From contig JBOEGH010000002.1 in NCBI GenBank assembly GCA_050633325.1, forward strand, positions 1-64,000: 64,000 nt of DNA. Reading direction: 5' to 3'. Below, piece by piece: positions 46,081-55,197 of this stretch (within the stretch, counting starts at the first letter, position 1; each line of letters opens with the position of its first letter). The translations under genes were made by a program, and so were the position numbers. The notes below the pieces were generated by a model. That model ran no database searches. It saw only the letters and a list, made by a program, of their open reading frames with translations, and was not told the origin of the DNA. The DNA comes from UBA1672 sp050633325. Its GTDB lineage: Bacteria > Pseudomonadota > Alphaproteobacteria > Micavibrionales > Micavibrionaceae.

Positions 46081-46764
46081 ATGATAATACTTTCCATAGA
46101 TAGTACTATGGGTGGTTGTTCTGCCGCCTTGCATAATAGCGAAGAAGGAGCGGTAGCCAATAAGGTTCTCGAAATGTCCAGAGGGCAAGCTGAACACTTA
46201 ATGCCGATGATTGATGAATTATTAATCGAGACGAGAGTAGGCTATAACAATATTGATAAAATTGCAGTAACTAAAGGACCGGGCGCATTTACCGGTATGC
46301 GTATTGGTTTGGCTGCGGCCAAGTCATTGTCTATCTCTTTGGATATTCCCATTGTAGGGGTGTGCACTTTTGATTCTGTATTGCAAACCCATATGAATGA
46401 TAACCGAAGCTCAAATTATGAGTATTATGGTGTTTTACTTGAAACCAAAAGGCGCGATTATTATTTTCGTATGTTCGATGGTGATAGTCTTGAACCATGT
46501 TCAGAAAAGCTATGCGCATCATCTGAGGATGTTATTGAGCTAATCGGTGATCGTCGGTGTGCCATTTTAGGGGACGCATCGCAACGCTTTATGTCTGAAA
46601 TTGAAACTGATAAGGACACCATATATTACGATATAAAACTGCCATGCCCTTATGCGGTCGCCCAGTGCTCTATACACGGTGGTGGTGGTGGGTGTGAACC
46701 TGTTTACTTAAGAGCACCTGAGATAGGTGTTCCTAAAAACCCACCAAGGAAAATGAAGTCATGA
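46081..46764 (+). CDS. tsaB: tRNA threonylcarbamoyladenosine synthesis protein TsaB
   Basis: Partner of TsaD in forming t6A37 of ANN-decoding tRNAs. The 227-residue ASKHA-fold protein has the K-G-P-G-A-F-T-G-M-R-I-G-L signature near residue 62 and a C-terminal P-V-Y-L-R-A-P. RimI, which usually follows TsaB, is absent: the next gene is a MucR regulator. It is packed directly after the NifU gene. Confidence 0.94.
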   Translation: MIILSIDSTMGGCSAALHNSEEGAVANKVLEMSRGQAEHLMPMIDELLIETRVGYNNIDKIAVTKGPGAFTGMRIGLAAAKSLSISLDIPIVGVCTFDSVLQTHMNDNRSSNYEYYGVLLETKRRDYYFRMFDGDSLEPCSEKLCASSEDVIELIGDRRCAILGDASQRFMSEIETDKDTIYYDIKLPCPYAVAQCSIHGGGGGCEPVYLRAPEIGVPKNPPRKMKS

Positions 46765-46861
46765 TCATATTTTCATCACTTAAAAATAGTGTTTATGGTT
46801 GAGATAATATTCAAATTGTGTATTTTGTAGCTTGTAAATTTAATAACAGGGTAGACAAAAA

Positions 46862-47263
46862 ATGAGTGATGAGATTAGTCGTGAAGAATTGCTGGTGCTA
46901 ACGACAGAGGTGGTTTCATCTTATGTTTCTCATAATACATTACCTGTGACAGAAATTCCGGATATGATTTCCCAAGTTTACAAATCATTATCTAGCGTTG
47001 GTAGCGATAACATTACGGTCGGTGATCGTCCACAGCCAGCGGTTCCAATCAAGAAATCGATAACAGATGATTATTTGATTTGCTTGGAAGATGGTAAGAA
47101 ACTTAAAATGTTAAAACGTCATCTGAAAACCGCATATAATATGACACCAGAAGCCTATAGAGAGCGTTGGGGACTGCCTGCTGATTACCCTATGGTTGCG
47201 CCGAGTTATGCTGAAAAGCGCAGCAAACTTGCAAAGGACATAGGTCTGGGAACACGCGGTTAA
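46862..47263 (+). CDS. MucR/Ros-family transcriptional regulator with altered zinc site
   Basis: A 133-residue regulator with the MucR signature C-L-E-D-G-K-K-x-K-x-L-K-R-H-L (74-88), T-P-E-x-Y-R-x-R-W-G-L-P and Y-P-M-V-A-P-x-Y-A. In zinc-binding homologues the site is completed by a histidine four or five residues after H87; here those positions are A91 and Y92. Only C74, D77 and H87 remain, so zinc binding is doubtful. Some Mesorhizobium homologues are known to fold without zinc. The stop overlaps the convergent proC stop. Family targets are AT-rich promoters, often its own. Confidence 0.92.
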   Translation: MSDEISREELLVLTTEVVSSYVSHNTLPVTEIPDMISQVYKSLSSVGSDNITVGDRPQPAVPIKKSITDDYLICLEDGKKLKMLKRHLKTAYNMTPEAYRERWGLPADYPMVAPSYAEKRSKLAKDIGLGTRG

Positions 47264-48093
47264 CTGAGCTCTTTTGACCTGTTTTTTGCTGCACTTAGGG
47301 TATCATCAAGTATTTTTTGAAAGCGCCCATCCATTAATACTTCAAGTGCAGCTTGCGTAGTTCCACCCGGACTTGTTACATTTTGGCGTAGTGTTGATGC
47401 AGTAACATTACTGTCATGTTCGGCTAATGCTGCGCTTCCTATAACCGTCTGCCTTGCAAGGGAAATTGCCATATTTTTGTCTAACCCTAATTTTTTGCCT
47501 GCATCCGCAAGGGCTTCAATAAAGTGGAATAAATATGCAGGGCCACTTCCTGATAGAGATGTTACCGCGTCCATAAGGCTTTCATCTTCTATCCATTTAC
47601 TTTCGCCTGATGTAGATAGTAAAGCGTCTGCAATATTTTTTTGCTTTGCCGAAACATGAGAGTTAGGAAAAGAAACGCTTATACCTTTTCCTATTGCTGC
47701 GGGAGTGTTGGGCATTGTTCTGATAATCGGTTGGCTTGATCCAAATATGCTCTCTAATGTTGAGATATTTTGTCCCGCTGCGATTGAAAGTAAAATAGTG
47801 TTACTGGATATGTTGCTTGCTATTTTCTCTGATGCTTCTTTTAGGATTTGGGGTTTAACCGCTAGTATCAAAATATCTGTGCTAGGTATATCTGTATTAT
47901 AAGATGGATAATAGTTGATGCGTGGATCATTTTGCAAATGAACCGGTAATGATGATGGGTCAACAACATTAACATTGCTGATAATGCCATCTTGTAACCA
48001 AGACATCATCATGGCGCTACCCATTTTACCACATCCAATTAACGTGGCAGAATACTGTTCTTTATTATTTGATAGAGTGTCATTAGAAGTCAT
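47260..48093 (-). CDS. proC: Pyrroline-5-carboxylate reductase
   Basis: Last step of proline synthesis, reducing P5C with NAD(P)H. The 277-residue protein has the dinucleotide motif I-G-C-G-K-M-G-S-A near residue 19, M-P-N-T-P near 126 and the C-terminal signature with V-T-S-P-G-G-T-T. Length is normal. It follows the YbjN-like gene by 8 bases; the pair YbjN-proC is common in alphaproteobacteria. Confidence 0.96.
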   Translation of the reverse strand: MTSNDTLSNNKEQYSATLIGCGKMGSAMMMSWLQDGIISNVNVVDPSSLPVHLQNDPRINYYPSYNTDIPSTDILILAVKPQILKEASEKIASNISSNTILLSIAAGQNISTLESIFGSSQPIIRTMPNTPAAIGKGISVSFPNSHVSAKQKNIADALLSTSGESKWIEDESLMDAVTSLSGSGPAYLFHFIEALADAGKKLGLDKNMAISLARQTVIGSAALAEHDSNVTASTLRQNVTSPGGTTQAALEVLMDGRFQKILDDTLSAAKNRSKELS

Positions 48094-48101
48094 GAAATTC
48101 C

Positions 48102-48599
48102 CTATGATTCACCAAGGGTTTCCATCATAGCCAAGGATAGTAGTTCTGCGTTAACGGCACTTTCGTGTGATAGAAGTTGAAACACAGTTTGATATCGTTC
48201 GCATTGAACTAAAGAAATATCGACTAAATCTTCAATATAGTTTTTTCTGTGCTCATGTCCGTGGATCAGGCATGTTTGTCTGAATGATGGTGATAGATTA
48301 TCTTTAGTGATCTCAAAATGACCCATCCACAGATCTGTATTCATTTCCATTAGTGCTGTCGCAGCAACGGCAATATTCTCAGGTTTTATTTGCATATTGT
48401 ACTGGCAACATAACTGCAATGCGTTTAAGTGCTCTTGCCATACAAATAGTAACCTGTATTCACAAGAAGTTCCCGCCACCTCGACCAGAATTTCTTGATT
48501 GTTCATACGGTTATATACCCAATTATTATCGCACAACACGTCTTCGACGCTGTCTAGTGGATTTTGGGTGTCACTGTGGGTACTAGCTTGATCTCTCAT
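48102..48599 (-). CDS. YbjN-domain protein
   Basis: A 165-residue protein with a YbjN fold (type III secretion chaperone-like): a central strand-rich region C-E-Y-R-L-L-F-V-W and a helix with N-T-D-L-W-M-G-H-F-E-I, then a long C-terminal helix. The family is described as a possible regulator or chaperone; function here is unknown. I start at 48599 (M-R-D-Q) instead of 48668, because the longer frame adds a basic stretch not seen in the family. It is divergent from lgt. Confidence 0.8.
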   Translation of the reverse strand: MRDQASTHSDTQNPLDSVEDVLCDNNWVYNRMNNQEILVEVAGTSCEYRLLFVWQEHLNALQLCCQYNMQIKPENIAVAATALMEMNTDLWMGHFEITKDNLSPSFRQTCLIHGHEHRKNYIEDLVDISLVQCERYQTVFQLLSHESAVNAELLSLAMMETLGES

Positions 48600-48705
48600 T
48601 ATGACTTTGCGCCTAACCGTTTTGCGTTTGATATAAAATGTATATTGATTAAGACGGACTCCTATCACAGGTAATGTTGCCCGACAAGACGATTCGTTTT
48701 TGTTT

Positions 48706-48734
48706 TTGATATTTAATGTGCATGGATTTATATG
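48706..48734 (+). promoter_or_regulatory. Candidate sigma-70 promoter for lgt-midA-pgeF
   Basis: TTGATA (48706-48711) and TATATG (48729-48734) are 17 bases apart in the divergent region upstream of lgt. The expected leader is about 90 bases. Confidence 0.35.
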
Positions 48735-48828
48735 CGTTCAAATGAACCTTTTATGTAATGCTTGTTTAACCATGTATTAATGTAAAAATAGGGTTTAATT
48801 TTTAAAATCACCGAGGTAATAAATATAT

Positions 48829-49638
48829 ATGGATTTTAGTTATTTTCAATTTGACCCTGTTGCAATTGCAATTGGACCTTTGGTAATTCGTTGGTATGCG
48901 CTTGCTTACCTCGTCGGGTTTCTTGCCGGCTGGCAATATTGTTTGAACCTTGCGAGAAGAGGTTCAGGTTCTCTTCGTCCAAATGATGTTGATATTGATG
49001 ACTATCTAACTTGGGCGGTCATCGGTGTTTTGCTTGGTGGTCGTTTTGGATATGTATTATTCTATCAATCATCATATTATATAAGCGAACCTTTAGAAGC
49101 TTTTAAAATATGGAAGGGCGGAATGTCCTTTCATGGTGGTCTTTTAGGTGTCGCAATTTCTATGTTGGTGTTTAGTAAAGTCCGTAAGATAAATGTATTT
49201 AGATTATCAGATATAATATGCGCTGCTGCACCTATTGGTCTTTTCTTTGGTAGGTTGGCAAATTTTGTAAATGCAGAACTATATGGCAAGGTAACAAATG
49301 TTCCTTGGGCTGTAACTTTTCCAAATGCAGATGGTGCACGACATCCTAGTCAAATATATGAGGCGTTGTCGGAAGGCGCACTTCTTTTTGTAATTCTATT
49401 TTTCTTGTCGCGTTCTGATAAAGTGAAAACAGGTGCTGTTACAGGTGTGTTTCTTTTAGGCTATGGAACATTCAGAGGGTTAATTGAGTTCGTACGTGAA
49501 CCCGATGTTCAAATAGGCCTGATAGGCGGATTTATATCTATGGGGCAGGTGTTATGCCTGCCTATGATTTTGCTTGGTACAATATTTATTTATATGTCCT
49601 CTAAGGATCAGTTGTCAAAAAAACAAAAAAATGCATGA
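48829..49638 (+). CDS. lgt: Prolipoprotein diacylglyceryl transferase
   Basis: Adds diacylglycerol from phosphatidylglycerol to the lipobox cysteine of prelipoproteins. The 269-residue inner-membrane protein has about seven helices, the F-H-G-G-L-L-G motif near residue 102 and the Lgt signature G-R-L-A-N-F-V-N-A-E-L-Y-G near 141-153. It would modify the RlpA lipoprotein encoded at 4207. The midA start lies inside its last codons. Confidence 0.96.
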   Translation: MDFSYFQFDPVAIAIGPLVIRWYALAYLVGFLAGWQYCLNLARRGSGSLRPNDVDIDDYLTWAVIGVLLGGRFGYVLFYQSSYYISEPLEAFKIWKGGMSFHGGLLGVAISMLVFSKVRKINVFRLSDIICAAAPIGLFFGRLANFVNAELYGKVTNVPWAVTFPNADGARHPSQIYEALSEGALLFVILFFLSRSDKVKTGAVTGVFLLGYGTFRGLIEFVREPDVQIGLIGGFISMGQVLCLPMILLGTIFIYMSSKDQLSKKQKNA

Positions 49639-50728
49639 TAATTTAAATCAAATAATTTCCAATATTATTGATGCCGATGGGTCAATGAACCTTGGTGAGT
49701 TTATTTCAACTGCTTTGTGTCATCCTGAATATGGTTACTATATGAAAGGCGCCCCATTCGGAGCAGGGGGGGACTTCGTAACTGCGCCTGAAATATCACA
49801 AATGTTTGGTGAGGTTATTGGGGCATGGGTCATAGATATATGGTTTCAAATGGGAAAGCCGGAAACCTTGAATTTGATTGAGTGCGGTCCGGGGCGTGGA
49901 ACGTTAATGTCTGACATTATGCGTGTTGGTAAGTCTGTTGACGGTTTTGTGGATGCAATTAACATCCAATTGGTTGAGGCAAGTGGTTCATTGCAGGTCA
50001 TGCAAAAAGATGCGCTTAAAGATTATGTTGTTTCATGGCACAGTGAAATATCAGAGATTAATAAAGGCGCACCATCGATATTAATAGGCAATGAGTTTCT
50101 GGATGCACTGCCTATTGAACAGTTAATGCGTAACGAAAATGGTTGGCAAAAACGAGTTATTGTGCTTGATGAAAACAACGGTTTTAAATTTACGTGGGCT
50201 GAAGCAGACCATAAATTGAAGCAATTATTACCTTCAGAGACCGTGTCCAATAAAATATACGAGGTGTCACCTGCCAGAAACTTGTTTATGTCTTCATGTA
50301 TCGATCTTTTAAGTGCGTCAAAAGGTGTCGCTCTGTTTATTGATTACGGATATATTAAATCGCATCACGGTGATACTCTTCAGGCTGTAAGGAAGCATGA
50401 ATATACGAATGTATTAGAGGATATTGGTTTATCGGACATTACATCTCATATTGATTTTGAAGCATTGTCACGCCATGTGTGTGAACTTGGGGGGCATGTG
50501 TCGCCAATACAAACGCAAGGTAATTTCTTAAAAGCCCTAGGAATTGAACAACGATTAATTGCACTGAAAAATACAGCTATGAAAACCAATGATACGGGGA
50601 TGGCTGCTAATATTATAAAGGGCATGGATGCATCAGTTGATAGATTAATAGGAAATGACCAAATGGGTGAATTGTTCAAGGTTATATGTGTTAAGAATAG
50701 CGAAGACATAACGCCAGCAGGATTTTGA
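49631..50728 (+). CDS. MidA/NDUFAF7-family SAM-dependent methyltransferase
   Basis: A 365-residue protein of the family (DUF185) whose mitochondrial member NDUFAF7 methylates an arginine of complex I subunit NDUFS2. Seen: the N-terminal M-x-x-x-L-x-H-P-E-Y-G-Y-Y segment, the family's F-x-T-A-P-E-I-S-Q-M-F-G-E motif, SAM motif I as E-C-G-P-G-R-G near residue 97, and G-N-E-F-L-D-A-L-P. The bacterial target is not established but complex I assembly is plausible. I start at 49631, overlapping lgt by 8 bases. Confidence 0.92.
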   Translation: MHDNLNQIISNIIDADGSMNLGEFISTALCHPEYGYYMKGAPFGAGGDFVTAPEISQMFGEVIGAWVIDIWFQMGKPETLNLIECGPGRGTLMSDIMRVGKSVDGFVDAINIQLVEASGSLQVMQKDALKDYVVSWHSEISEINKGAPSILIGNEFLDALPIEQLMRNENGWQKRVIVLDENNGFKFTWAEADHKLKQLLPSETVSNKIYEVSPARNLFMSSCIDLLSASKGVALFIDYGYIKSHHGDTLQAVRKHEYTNVLEDIGLSDITSHIDFEALSRHVCELGGHVSPIQTQGNFLKALGIEQRLIALKNTAMKTNDTGMAANIIKGMDASVDRLIGNDQMGELFKVICVKNSEDITPAGF

Positions 50729-50731
50729 TTT

Positions 50732-51535
50732 ATGAATGATAATGTGAAATATTACTCTGAAACTACATTTGTTAGAGATGAGGAAGATGATGTTTTCCAT
50801 GGTTTCTTTACCAGAAAGGGGGGGCGGAGCAACGCATCATTTTCCGGGTTAAATTGTGGTCTAGGGTCTGAAGATGATGATGACATTATATCATATAACC
50901 GATCTTTGGTATCGCAACATTCAGGTCTTGAATCAGAGAGTAACCTTTTATCCCTATATCAGGTGCATGGAGCAAAGGTTGTGTGCGTCAAAGAACCATG
51001 GGCGCATAGTGAAAGACCAAAGGCTGATGGCTTTGTTACTGATGTTGCGGGTATGGGTTTAGGGGTTTTAACTGCAGATTGTGCGCCTGTGCTTTTCTGG
51101 GGGCGTAAGGATGGTGGTGATCCTGTTATAGGTGCTGCACATGCGGGCTGGAAGGGAGCCGTTGGAGGTGTTCTTGGTAATGTTGTTACTGAAATGGAAA
51201 CCCTAGGTGCAAATAAAGACACAATATACGCGTGTGTGGGGCCATGTATAAGTAAATCATCGTACGAGGTCAGTTCAGAATTTATTGAGCCATTCATAGA
51301 TGAAAACAGTGAAAGTGAACGCTTCTTCTTCGGTGGTTCAAAGGATGGCCATTTGATGTTTGATTTATCCGGTTATTGTGCTTGGAGGTTGTTTCGTGCG
51401 GGGCTAAAAAATATCTCATTGCTTGATAAAGATACATATAGCAACGAACCTGAGTTTTTTAGTTACAGAAGGTCAATCCATCGTAACGAACCAGGATATG
51501 GACGACAGATTTCTGTGATTATTATAAATAAATAA
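50732..51535 (+). CDS. pgeF: Peptidoglycan editing factor PgeF (laccase-domain protein)
   Basis: A 267-residue YfiH/PgeF-family protein that hydrolyses misincorporated L-Ser (instead of L-Ala) from UDP-MurNAc in E. coli; also annotated as polyphenol oxidase. Metal-site residues are visible: H-G in the Q-V-H-G-A motif, the T-A-D-C-A-P segment with the conserved cysteine, and A-A-H-A-G-W-K-G. It follows midA by 3 bases, the standard lgt-midA-pgeF order. Confidence 0.93.
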   Translation: MNDNVKYYSETTFVRDEEDDVFHGFFTRKGGRSNASFSGLNCGLGSEDDDDIISYNRSLVSQHSGLESESNLLSLYQVHGAKVVCVKEPWAHSERPKADGFVTDVAGMGLGVLTADCAPVLFWGRKDGGDPVIGAAHAGWKGAVGGVLGNVVTEMETLGANKDTIYACVGPCISKSSYEVSSEFIEPFIDENSESERFFFGGSKDGHLMFDLSGYCAWRLFRAGLKNISLLDKDTYSNEPEFFSYRRSIHRNEPGYGRQISVIIINK

Positions 51536-51572
51536 ATAATTGTAGATGTTGAATAATTACATACTAAATATC

Positions 51573-51600
51573 TTGATTTATCGCTCGTTTTTCTTATAGT
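51573..51600 (+). promoter_or_regulatory. Candidate sigma-70 promoter for prs
   Basis: TTGATT (51573-51578) and TATAGT (51595-51600) are 16 bases apart, giving a leader of about 40 bases before the prs ATG. Confidence 0.45.
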
Positions 51601-51646
51601 GCGCCTATAGCAAAATATTAATAATAGAACACAAGGGCATGACACC

Positions 51647-52579
51647 ATGAAATTGATTTCTGGTAACTCCAACAAGCAATTATCTGAACTCGTTTCATCT
51701 TATCTTGATGTCCCCTTGACCGAATGTAATATTCAAAGATTTTCAGATAATGAGATTTTCGTTGAAGTGATGGAAAACGTCAGAGGAAAAGACACGTTCT
51801 TTTTACAGTCAACATCATACCCTGCGAATGATCACCTTATGGAGCTTCTCATTGCCATTGATGCACTGAAGAGAGGGTCAGCAAGTCGCATAACTGCGGT
51901 TATGCCGTATTTTGGTTATGCAAGACAAGATCGTAAGACAGGTGGTCGTACTCCTATTTCATCAAAGTTGGTTGCTAATTTGATTACTGCTGCAGGCGCA
52001 GATAGGGTTCTTACTTTAGAACTTCATGCAGGGCAAATTCAGGGATTTTTTGATATTCCGGTAGATAACTTAAGCGCAGCACCTGTTTTTGTTTCACATA
52101 TTCAAGATAAGTTCCCGGGCGCGGATATATGCGTTGTTTCCCCGGATGTTGGTGGTGTGGTACGTGCACGACATTTCGCAAAAAGGTTGGGTGCTGATCT
52201 TGCAATTATTGATAAACGCCGTGAAAAGGCCGGCGTGTCCGAGGTTATGAATGTAATCGGTGATGTTAAAGATAAGATTTGTATTCTTGTTGATGATATA
52301 GTCGATTCTGGTGGTACTCTTTGTAATGCTGCTGCCGCTCTGGAAGGTATGGGCGCAACTGAGGTTCATGCATATGTCGTTCATGGGGTTCTTTCAGGTA
52401 AAGCCGTAGATAGAATTAGCGGTTCTCCTTTGAAAACATTGGTTTTGACAGACAGTATTGAGGCAACAGAAGAAATGAAGGCTGCGCACAATATTGAACA
52501 GGTTAGTATTGCATCACTTTTGGGTGAAGCTGCGCGACGCATCAGTGAAGAACGGTCTATTTCCGAACTGTTTCGTTAA
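51647..52579 (+). CDS. prs: Ribose-phosphate pyrophosphokinase
   Basis: Makes PRPP from ribose 5-phosphate and ATP for nucleotide, histidine and tryptophan synthesis. The 310-residue class I enzyme has the Y-F-G-Y-A-R-Q-D flexible-loop segment near 90, the D-L-H-A-G-Q-I-like metal-site segment (here E-L-H-A-G-Q-I-Q-G-F-F) near 125, and the PRPP motif D-D-I-V-D-S-G-G-T near 217. Its own promoter candidate lies upstream. Confidence 0.97.
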   Translation: MKLISGNSNKQLSELVSSYLDVPLTECNIQRFSDNEIFVEVMENVRGKDTFFLQSTSYPANDHLMELLIAIDALKRGSASRITAVMPYFGYARQDRKTGGRTPISSKLVANLITAAGADRVLTLELHAGQIQGFFDIPVDNLSAAPVFVSHIQDKFPGADICVVSPDVGGVVRARHFAKRLGADLAIIDKRREKAGVSEVMNVIGDVKDKICILVDDIVDSGGTLCNAAAALEGMGATEVHAYVVHGVLSGKAVDRISGSPLKTLVLTDSIEATEEMKAAHNIEQVSIASLLGEAARRISEERSISELFR

Positions 52580-52625
52580 CATAGACCTTTTATGCGTTAA
52601 ATATTGAGATATATAAAGAATTTAC

Positions 52626-52654
52626 TTGAAAAGATGTGCCAAATTTGGTTTATC
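52626..52654 (+). promoter_or_regulatory. Candidate sigma-70 promoter for rplY
   Basis: TTGAAA (52626-52631) and TTTATC (52649-52654) are 17 bases apart, giving a leader of about 70 bases before rplY. That leader contains a small hairpin near 52686-52705 (CCAAC/GTTGG around ACCCCTGGAG), a possible control site that I cannot assign to a known leader family. Confidence 0.45.
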
Positions 52655-52732
52655 TTTGGCTTCGCACATATATGTGTAAAACGGACCAACACCCCTGGAG
52701 GTTGGCCATAACGAAATGTAAGGAAAAATGCT

Positions 52733-53401
52733 ATGTCTAAGAACTATGCAATGAAAGCGGAAAAGAGGGATCGCGCCGGTAAGGGGATTGCACGTTCACT
52801 TCGCCGCGCTGGTCGTTCACCGGCCGTAATTTACGGTGATAATAAAGAACCTGTTAAAATATCTATTTCTGAAAATGAAGTGAATGTTGAATATAATAAA
52901 GGTCAAATGTTTACAACCCTATGTGAACTCGACGTTGAAGGTGACAAGAACTTGGTTCTTGCTCGTGATGTTCAACTACACCCTGTTACAGATGTGGTAG
53001 AGCACGTTGATTTTTTACGTGTTACTAAGAAAACAAAAATTGCTGTTAACGTACCTGTGAAATTTACCAATGAAGATAAATGTCCAAGTATTGATGGTAA
53101 GGGTACACTGAACGTTACACGTTATACTGTTGAACTTCTTTGTGGTGCAACAAGCATCCCTGATGTTCTAGAAGTTAGCGTAGAAGGTAAACAGCATGGT
53201 GATGCCGTTAAGCTTAGCGACGCTACAATGCCAGAAGGTGCTTCACCTGTTATTACTGATCGTGACTTCACTATTGCTACTTTGATTGCTCCTAAGACAG
53301 CTGAGCAAGAAGAAGCTGAAGATGCTGCTGCTGAAGAAGCAGGCGACGGTATTGTTAGTGATGAAGAAGCCGCCGCAGCTGCTGAGGCAGAAGAAGCATA
53401 A
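52733..53401 (+). CDS. rplY: 50S ribosomal protein L25 (Ctc form)
   Basis: 5S-rRNA-binding ribosomal protein. The 222-residue long form has the N-terminal L25 domain (about 5-95, with R-R-x-G-x-x-P-A-V-I-Y-G), the TL5/Ctc beta domain (about 100-190) and an acidic alanine/glutamate tail of about 30 residues, typical of alphaproteobacteria. A terminator hairpin lies 45 bases downstream. Confidence 0.96.
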   Translation: MSKNYAMKAEKRDRAGKGIARSLRRAGRSPAVIYGDNKEPVKISISENEVNVEYNKGQMFTTLCELDVEGDKNLVLARDVQLHPVTDVVEHVDFLRVTKKTKIAVNVPVKFTNEDKCPSIDGKGTLNVTRYTVELLCGATSIPDVLEVSVEGKQHGDAVKLSDATMPEGASPVITDRDFTIATLIAPKTAEQEEAEDAAAEEAGDGIVSDEEAAAAAEAEEA

Positions 53402-53445
53402 TTTATGCTTGTGTGGTTAAAATCACTTGCTAATTTATTTAAGAC

Positions 53446-53476
53446 AGAGCCTTTATCCGAAGGCTCTTCTTTGTTT
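53446..53476 (+). terminator. Intrinsic terminator after rplY
   Basis: AGAGCCTT (53446-53453) and AAGGCTCT (53460-53467) form a perfect 8-pair stem with a six-base loop, followed by a T-rich run. It lies between rplY and the preferred pth start, and argues against a longer pth frame that would run through it. Confidence 0.7.
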
Positions 53477-53497
53477 CAAAATGAGGAATATAAAGAT

Positions 53498-54073
53498 ATG
53501 TGGCTCTTTGTTGGCCTTGGTAACCCCGGACGTGAATATGAACGTAACCGACATAATGTAGGGTTTATGGTCATGGATGCTGTTCAAAGGGAGTTTCCGA
53601 TATTCGGCTCATTCAAATCCAAGTTTCAAGGCAATATATCTGAAGGCCGTCTTGGTAATCAAAAGGCGTTATTATTAAAACCTGAAACATATATGAATAA
53701 TTCGGGACAATCGGTTTCCAAGGCAATGAAGTTTTATAAAATTGAGCCTGAAAGAGTAATAGTCTTCCATGATGAACTTGATATTGCACCAAGTGCCGTC
53801 CGTATAAAGCAAGGCGGTGGTAATGCTGGTCATAACGGATTAAAGTCCATTCAAGCTCATTTGGGTACCGCTGATTTTTGGAGGGTGCGTATAGGAATTG
53901 GCAGACCACATCCGCAGGCTGATGTAAGTAATTTCGTTTTGGATAATTTTTCAAAGTCTGAGCAAGAGTGGCTTGAGCCTTTGGTTGATTATATGGGGGA
54001 TAAGGCAGATGTTATTGTGTCTGATAGCCCGAAAGAATATGGATCGTTAATAAAAGAACATTTTAAGAAATAG
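53498..54073 (+). CDS. pth: Peptidyl-tRNA hydrolase
   Basis: Releases tRNA from peptidyl-tRNAs dropped by the ribosome. The 191-residue protein opens M-W-L-F-V-G-L-G-N-P-G and has the catalytic histidine in N-R-H-N-V-G-F, plus M-N-x-S-G and H-D-E-L-D. I start at 53498, 10 bases after GAGGA, giving the usual length; a start at 53405 would add 31 residues and span the rplY terminator. ychF follows after 11 bases. Confidence 0.95.
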   Translation: MWLFVGLGNPGREYERNRHNVGFMVMDAVQREFPIFGSFKSKFQGNISEGRLGNQKALLLKPETYMNNSGQSVSKAMKFYKIEPERVIVFHDELDIAPSAVRIKQGGGNAGHNGLKSIQAHLGTADFWRVRIGIGRPHPQADVSNFVLDNFSKSEQEWLEPLVDYMGDKADVIVSDSPKEYGSLIKEHFKK

Positions 54074-54084
54074 AGGAATATATT

Positions 54085-55188
54085 ATGGGATTTAATTGTG
54101 GAATTGTTGGGCTTCCTAACGTTGGAAAATCAACCCTGTTTAATGCACTTACGGCCACAGCTGCGGCGCAGGCGGCAAATTTTCCATTTTGTACAATTGA
54201 ACCTAATGTGGGTCGGGTTGCTGTCCCTGATGATCGTATGGCTAAGATCGCTGCGATAGCAGGGTCAGAGGAAATATTACCGTCTCAACTAGAATTCGTG
54301 GATATTGCCGGCCTAGTAAAAGGCGCCTCAGAGGGAGAAGGGCTGGGAAATCAGTTTCTATCTAATATTCGTGAAACTGATGCAATCATTCATGTCATTA
54401 GATGTTTTGAAGATGGTGACGTTATTCATGTTGATGGCAATATTAACCCCATACGTGACGCAGAAACCATAGAAACTGAACTTATGCTGTCTGATTTAGA
54501 GTCAATGGGGAATCAAATCACAAATTTGAGTAAGAAGGCGCGTTCTGGTGATAAAGAAGTATTGGCGCAAGTTGACTTTTTAACCAGTATCAAAGATGCA
54601 TTGGACGATGGAAGGCCAGCAAGGGTAATAATACCTAAGGATGAAGATGAAGAGCGTTGGATGAAGATGGCTCAACTTATCACGTCAAAGCCGGTTCTTT
54701 ACGTTTGTAATGTGTCAGAGGACGATGCCGTTAATGGAAATGAATATACGGCTGAAGTTCAGAAGATGGCAGGTGAGCAAGGTGCGGAAACAGTTATCAT
54801 ATGTGCATCTATAGAGTCTGAGATTGCGCAATTGGAAAGTGAAGAGGAGAAAGAGGAGTTCCTAGAATCTATGGGTTTAACTGAACCTGGTTTGAACCTT
54901 ATTATTCGCGCAGGCAATAAATTATTAGAGCTGCAAACTTATTTTACTGCAGGGCCAAAAGAGACGCGTGCGTGGACTATACCAATTGGTGCAAAAGCTC
55001 CCCAAGCGGCCGGAGTTATTCATACTGATTTTGAAAAAGGGTTCATAAAGGCAGAGACAATAGCATATGATGATTACATATCATGTAATGGTGATATAGG
55101 CGCGAAGGATGCAGGCAAGATGCGTCAAGAAGGTAAAGAATACGTTGTTCAAGATGGTGACGTAATACTGTTCAGGTTTAACGTTTAG
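54085..55188 (+). CDS. ychF: Redox-regulated ATPase YchF
   Basis: A 367-residue Obg-family P-loop protein that, unlike its GTPase relatives, prefers ATP and binds ribosomes. P-loop G-L-P-N-V-G-K-S near residues 9-16, then D-I-A-G-L-V; the helical insert is in the middle and a TGS domain ends the protein (about 280-365). pth-ychF is the common order. It converges with the cysteine-repeat protein gene across a shared hairpin. Confidence 0.97.
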   Translation: MGFNCGIVGLPNVGKSTLFNALTATAAAQAANFPFCTIEPNVGRVAVPDDRMAKIAAIAGSEEILPSQLEFVDIAGLVKGASEGEGLGNQFLSNIRETDAIIHVIRCFEDGDVIHVDGNINPIRDAETIETELMLSDLESMGNQITNLSKKARSGDKEVLAQVDFLTSIKDALDDGRPARVIIPKDEDEERWMKMAQLITSKPVLYVCNVSEDDAVNGNEYTAEVQKMAGEQGAETVIICASIESEIAQLESEEEKEEFLESMGLTEPGLNLIIRAGNKLLELQTYFTAGPKETRAWTIPIGAKAPQAAGVIHTDFEKGFIKAETIAYDDYISCNGDIGAKDAGKMRQEGKEYVVQDGDVILFRFNV

Positions 55189-55197
55189 TTTGTGATA

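Noticed and set aside
53405..53497. N-terminal extension of pth
   Set aside because: It would run through the rplY terminator hairpin, and Pth proteins begin right before the G-L-G-N-P-G motif.
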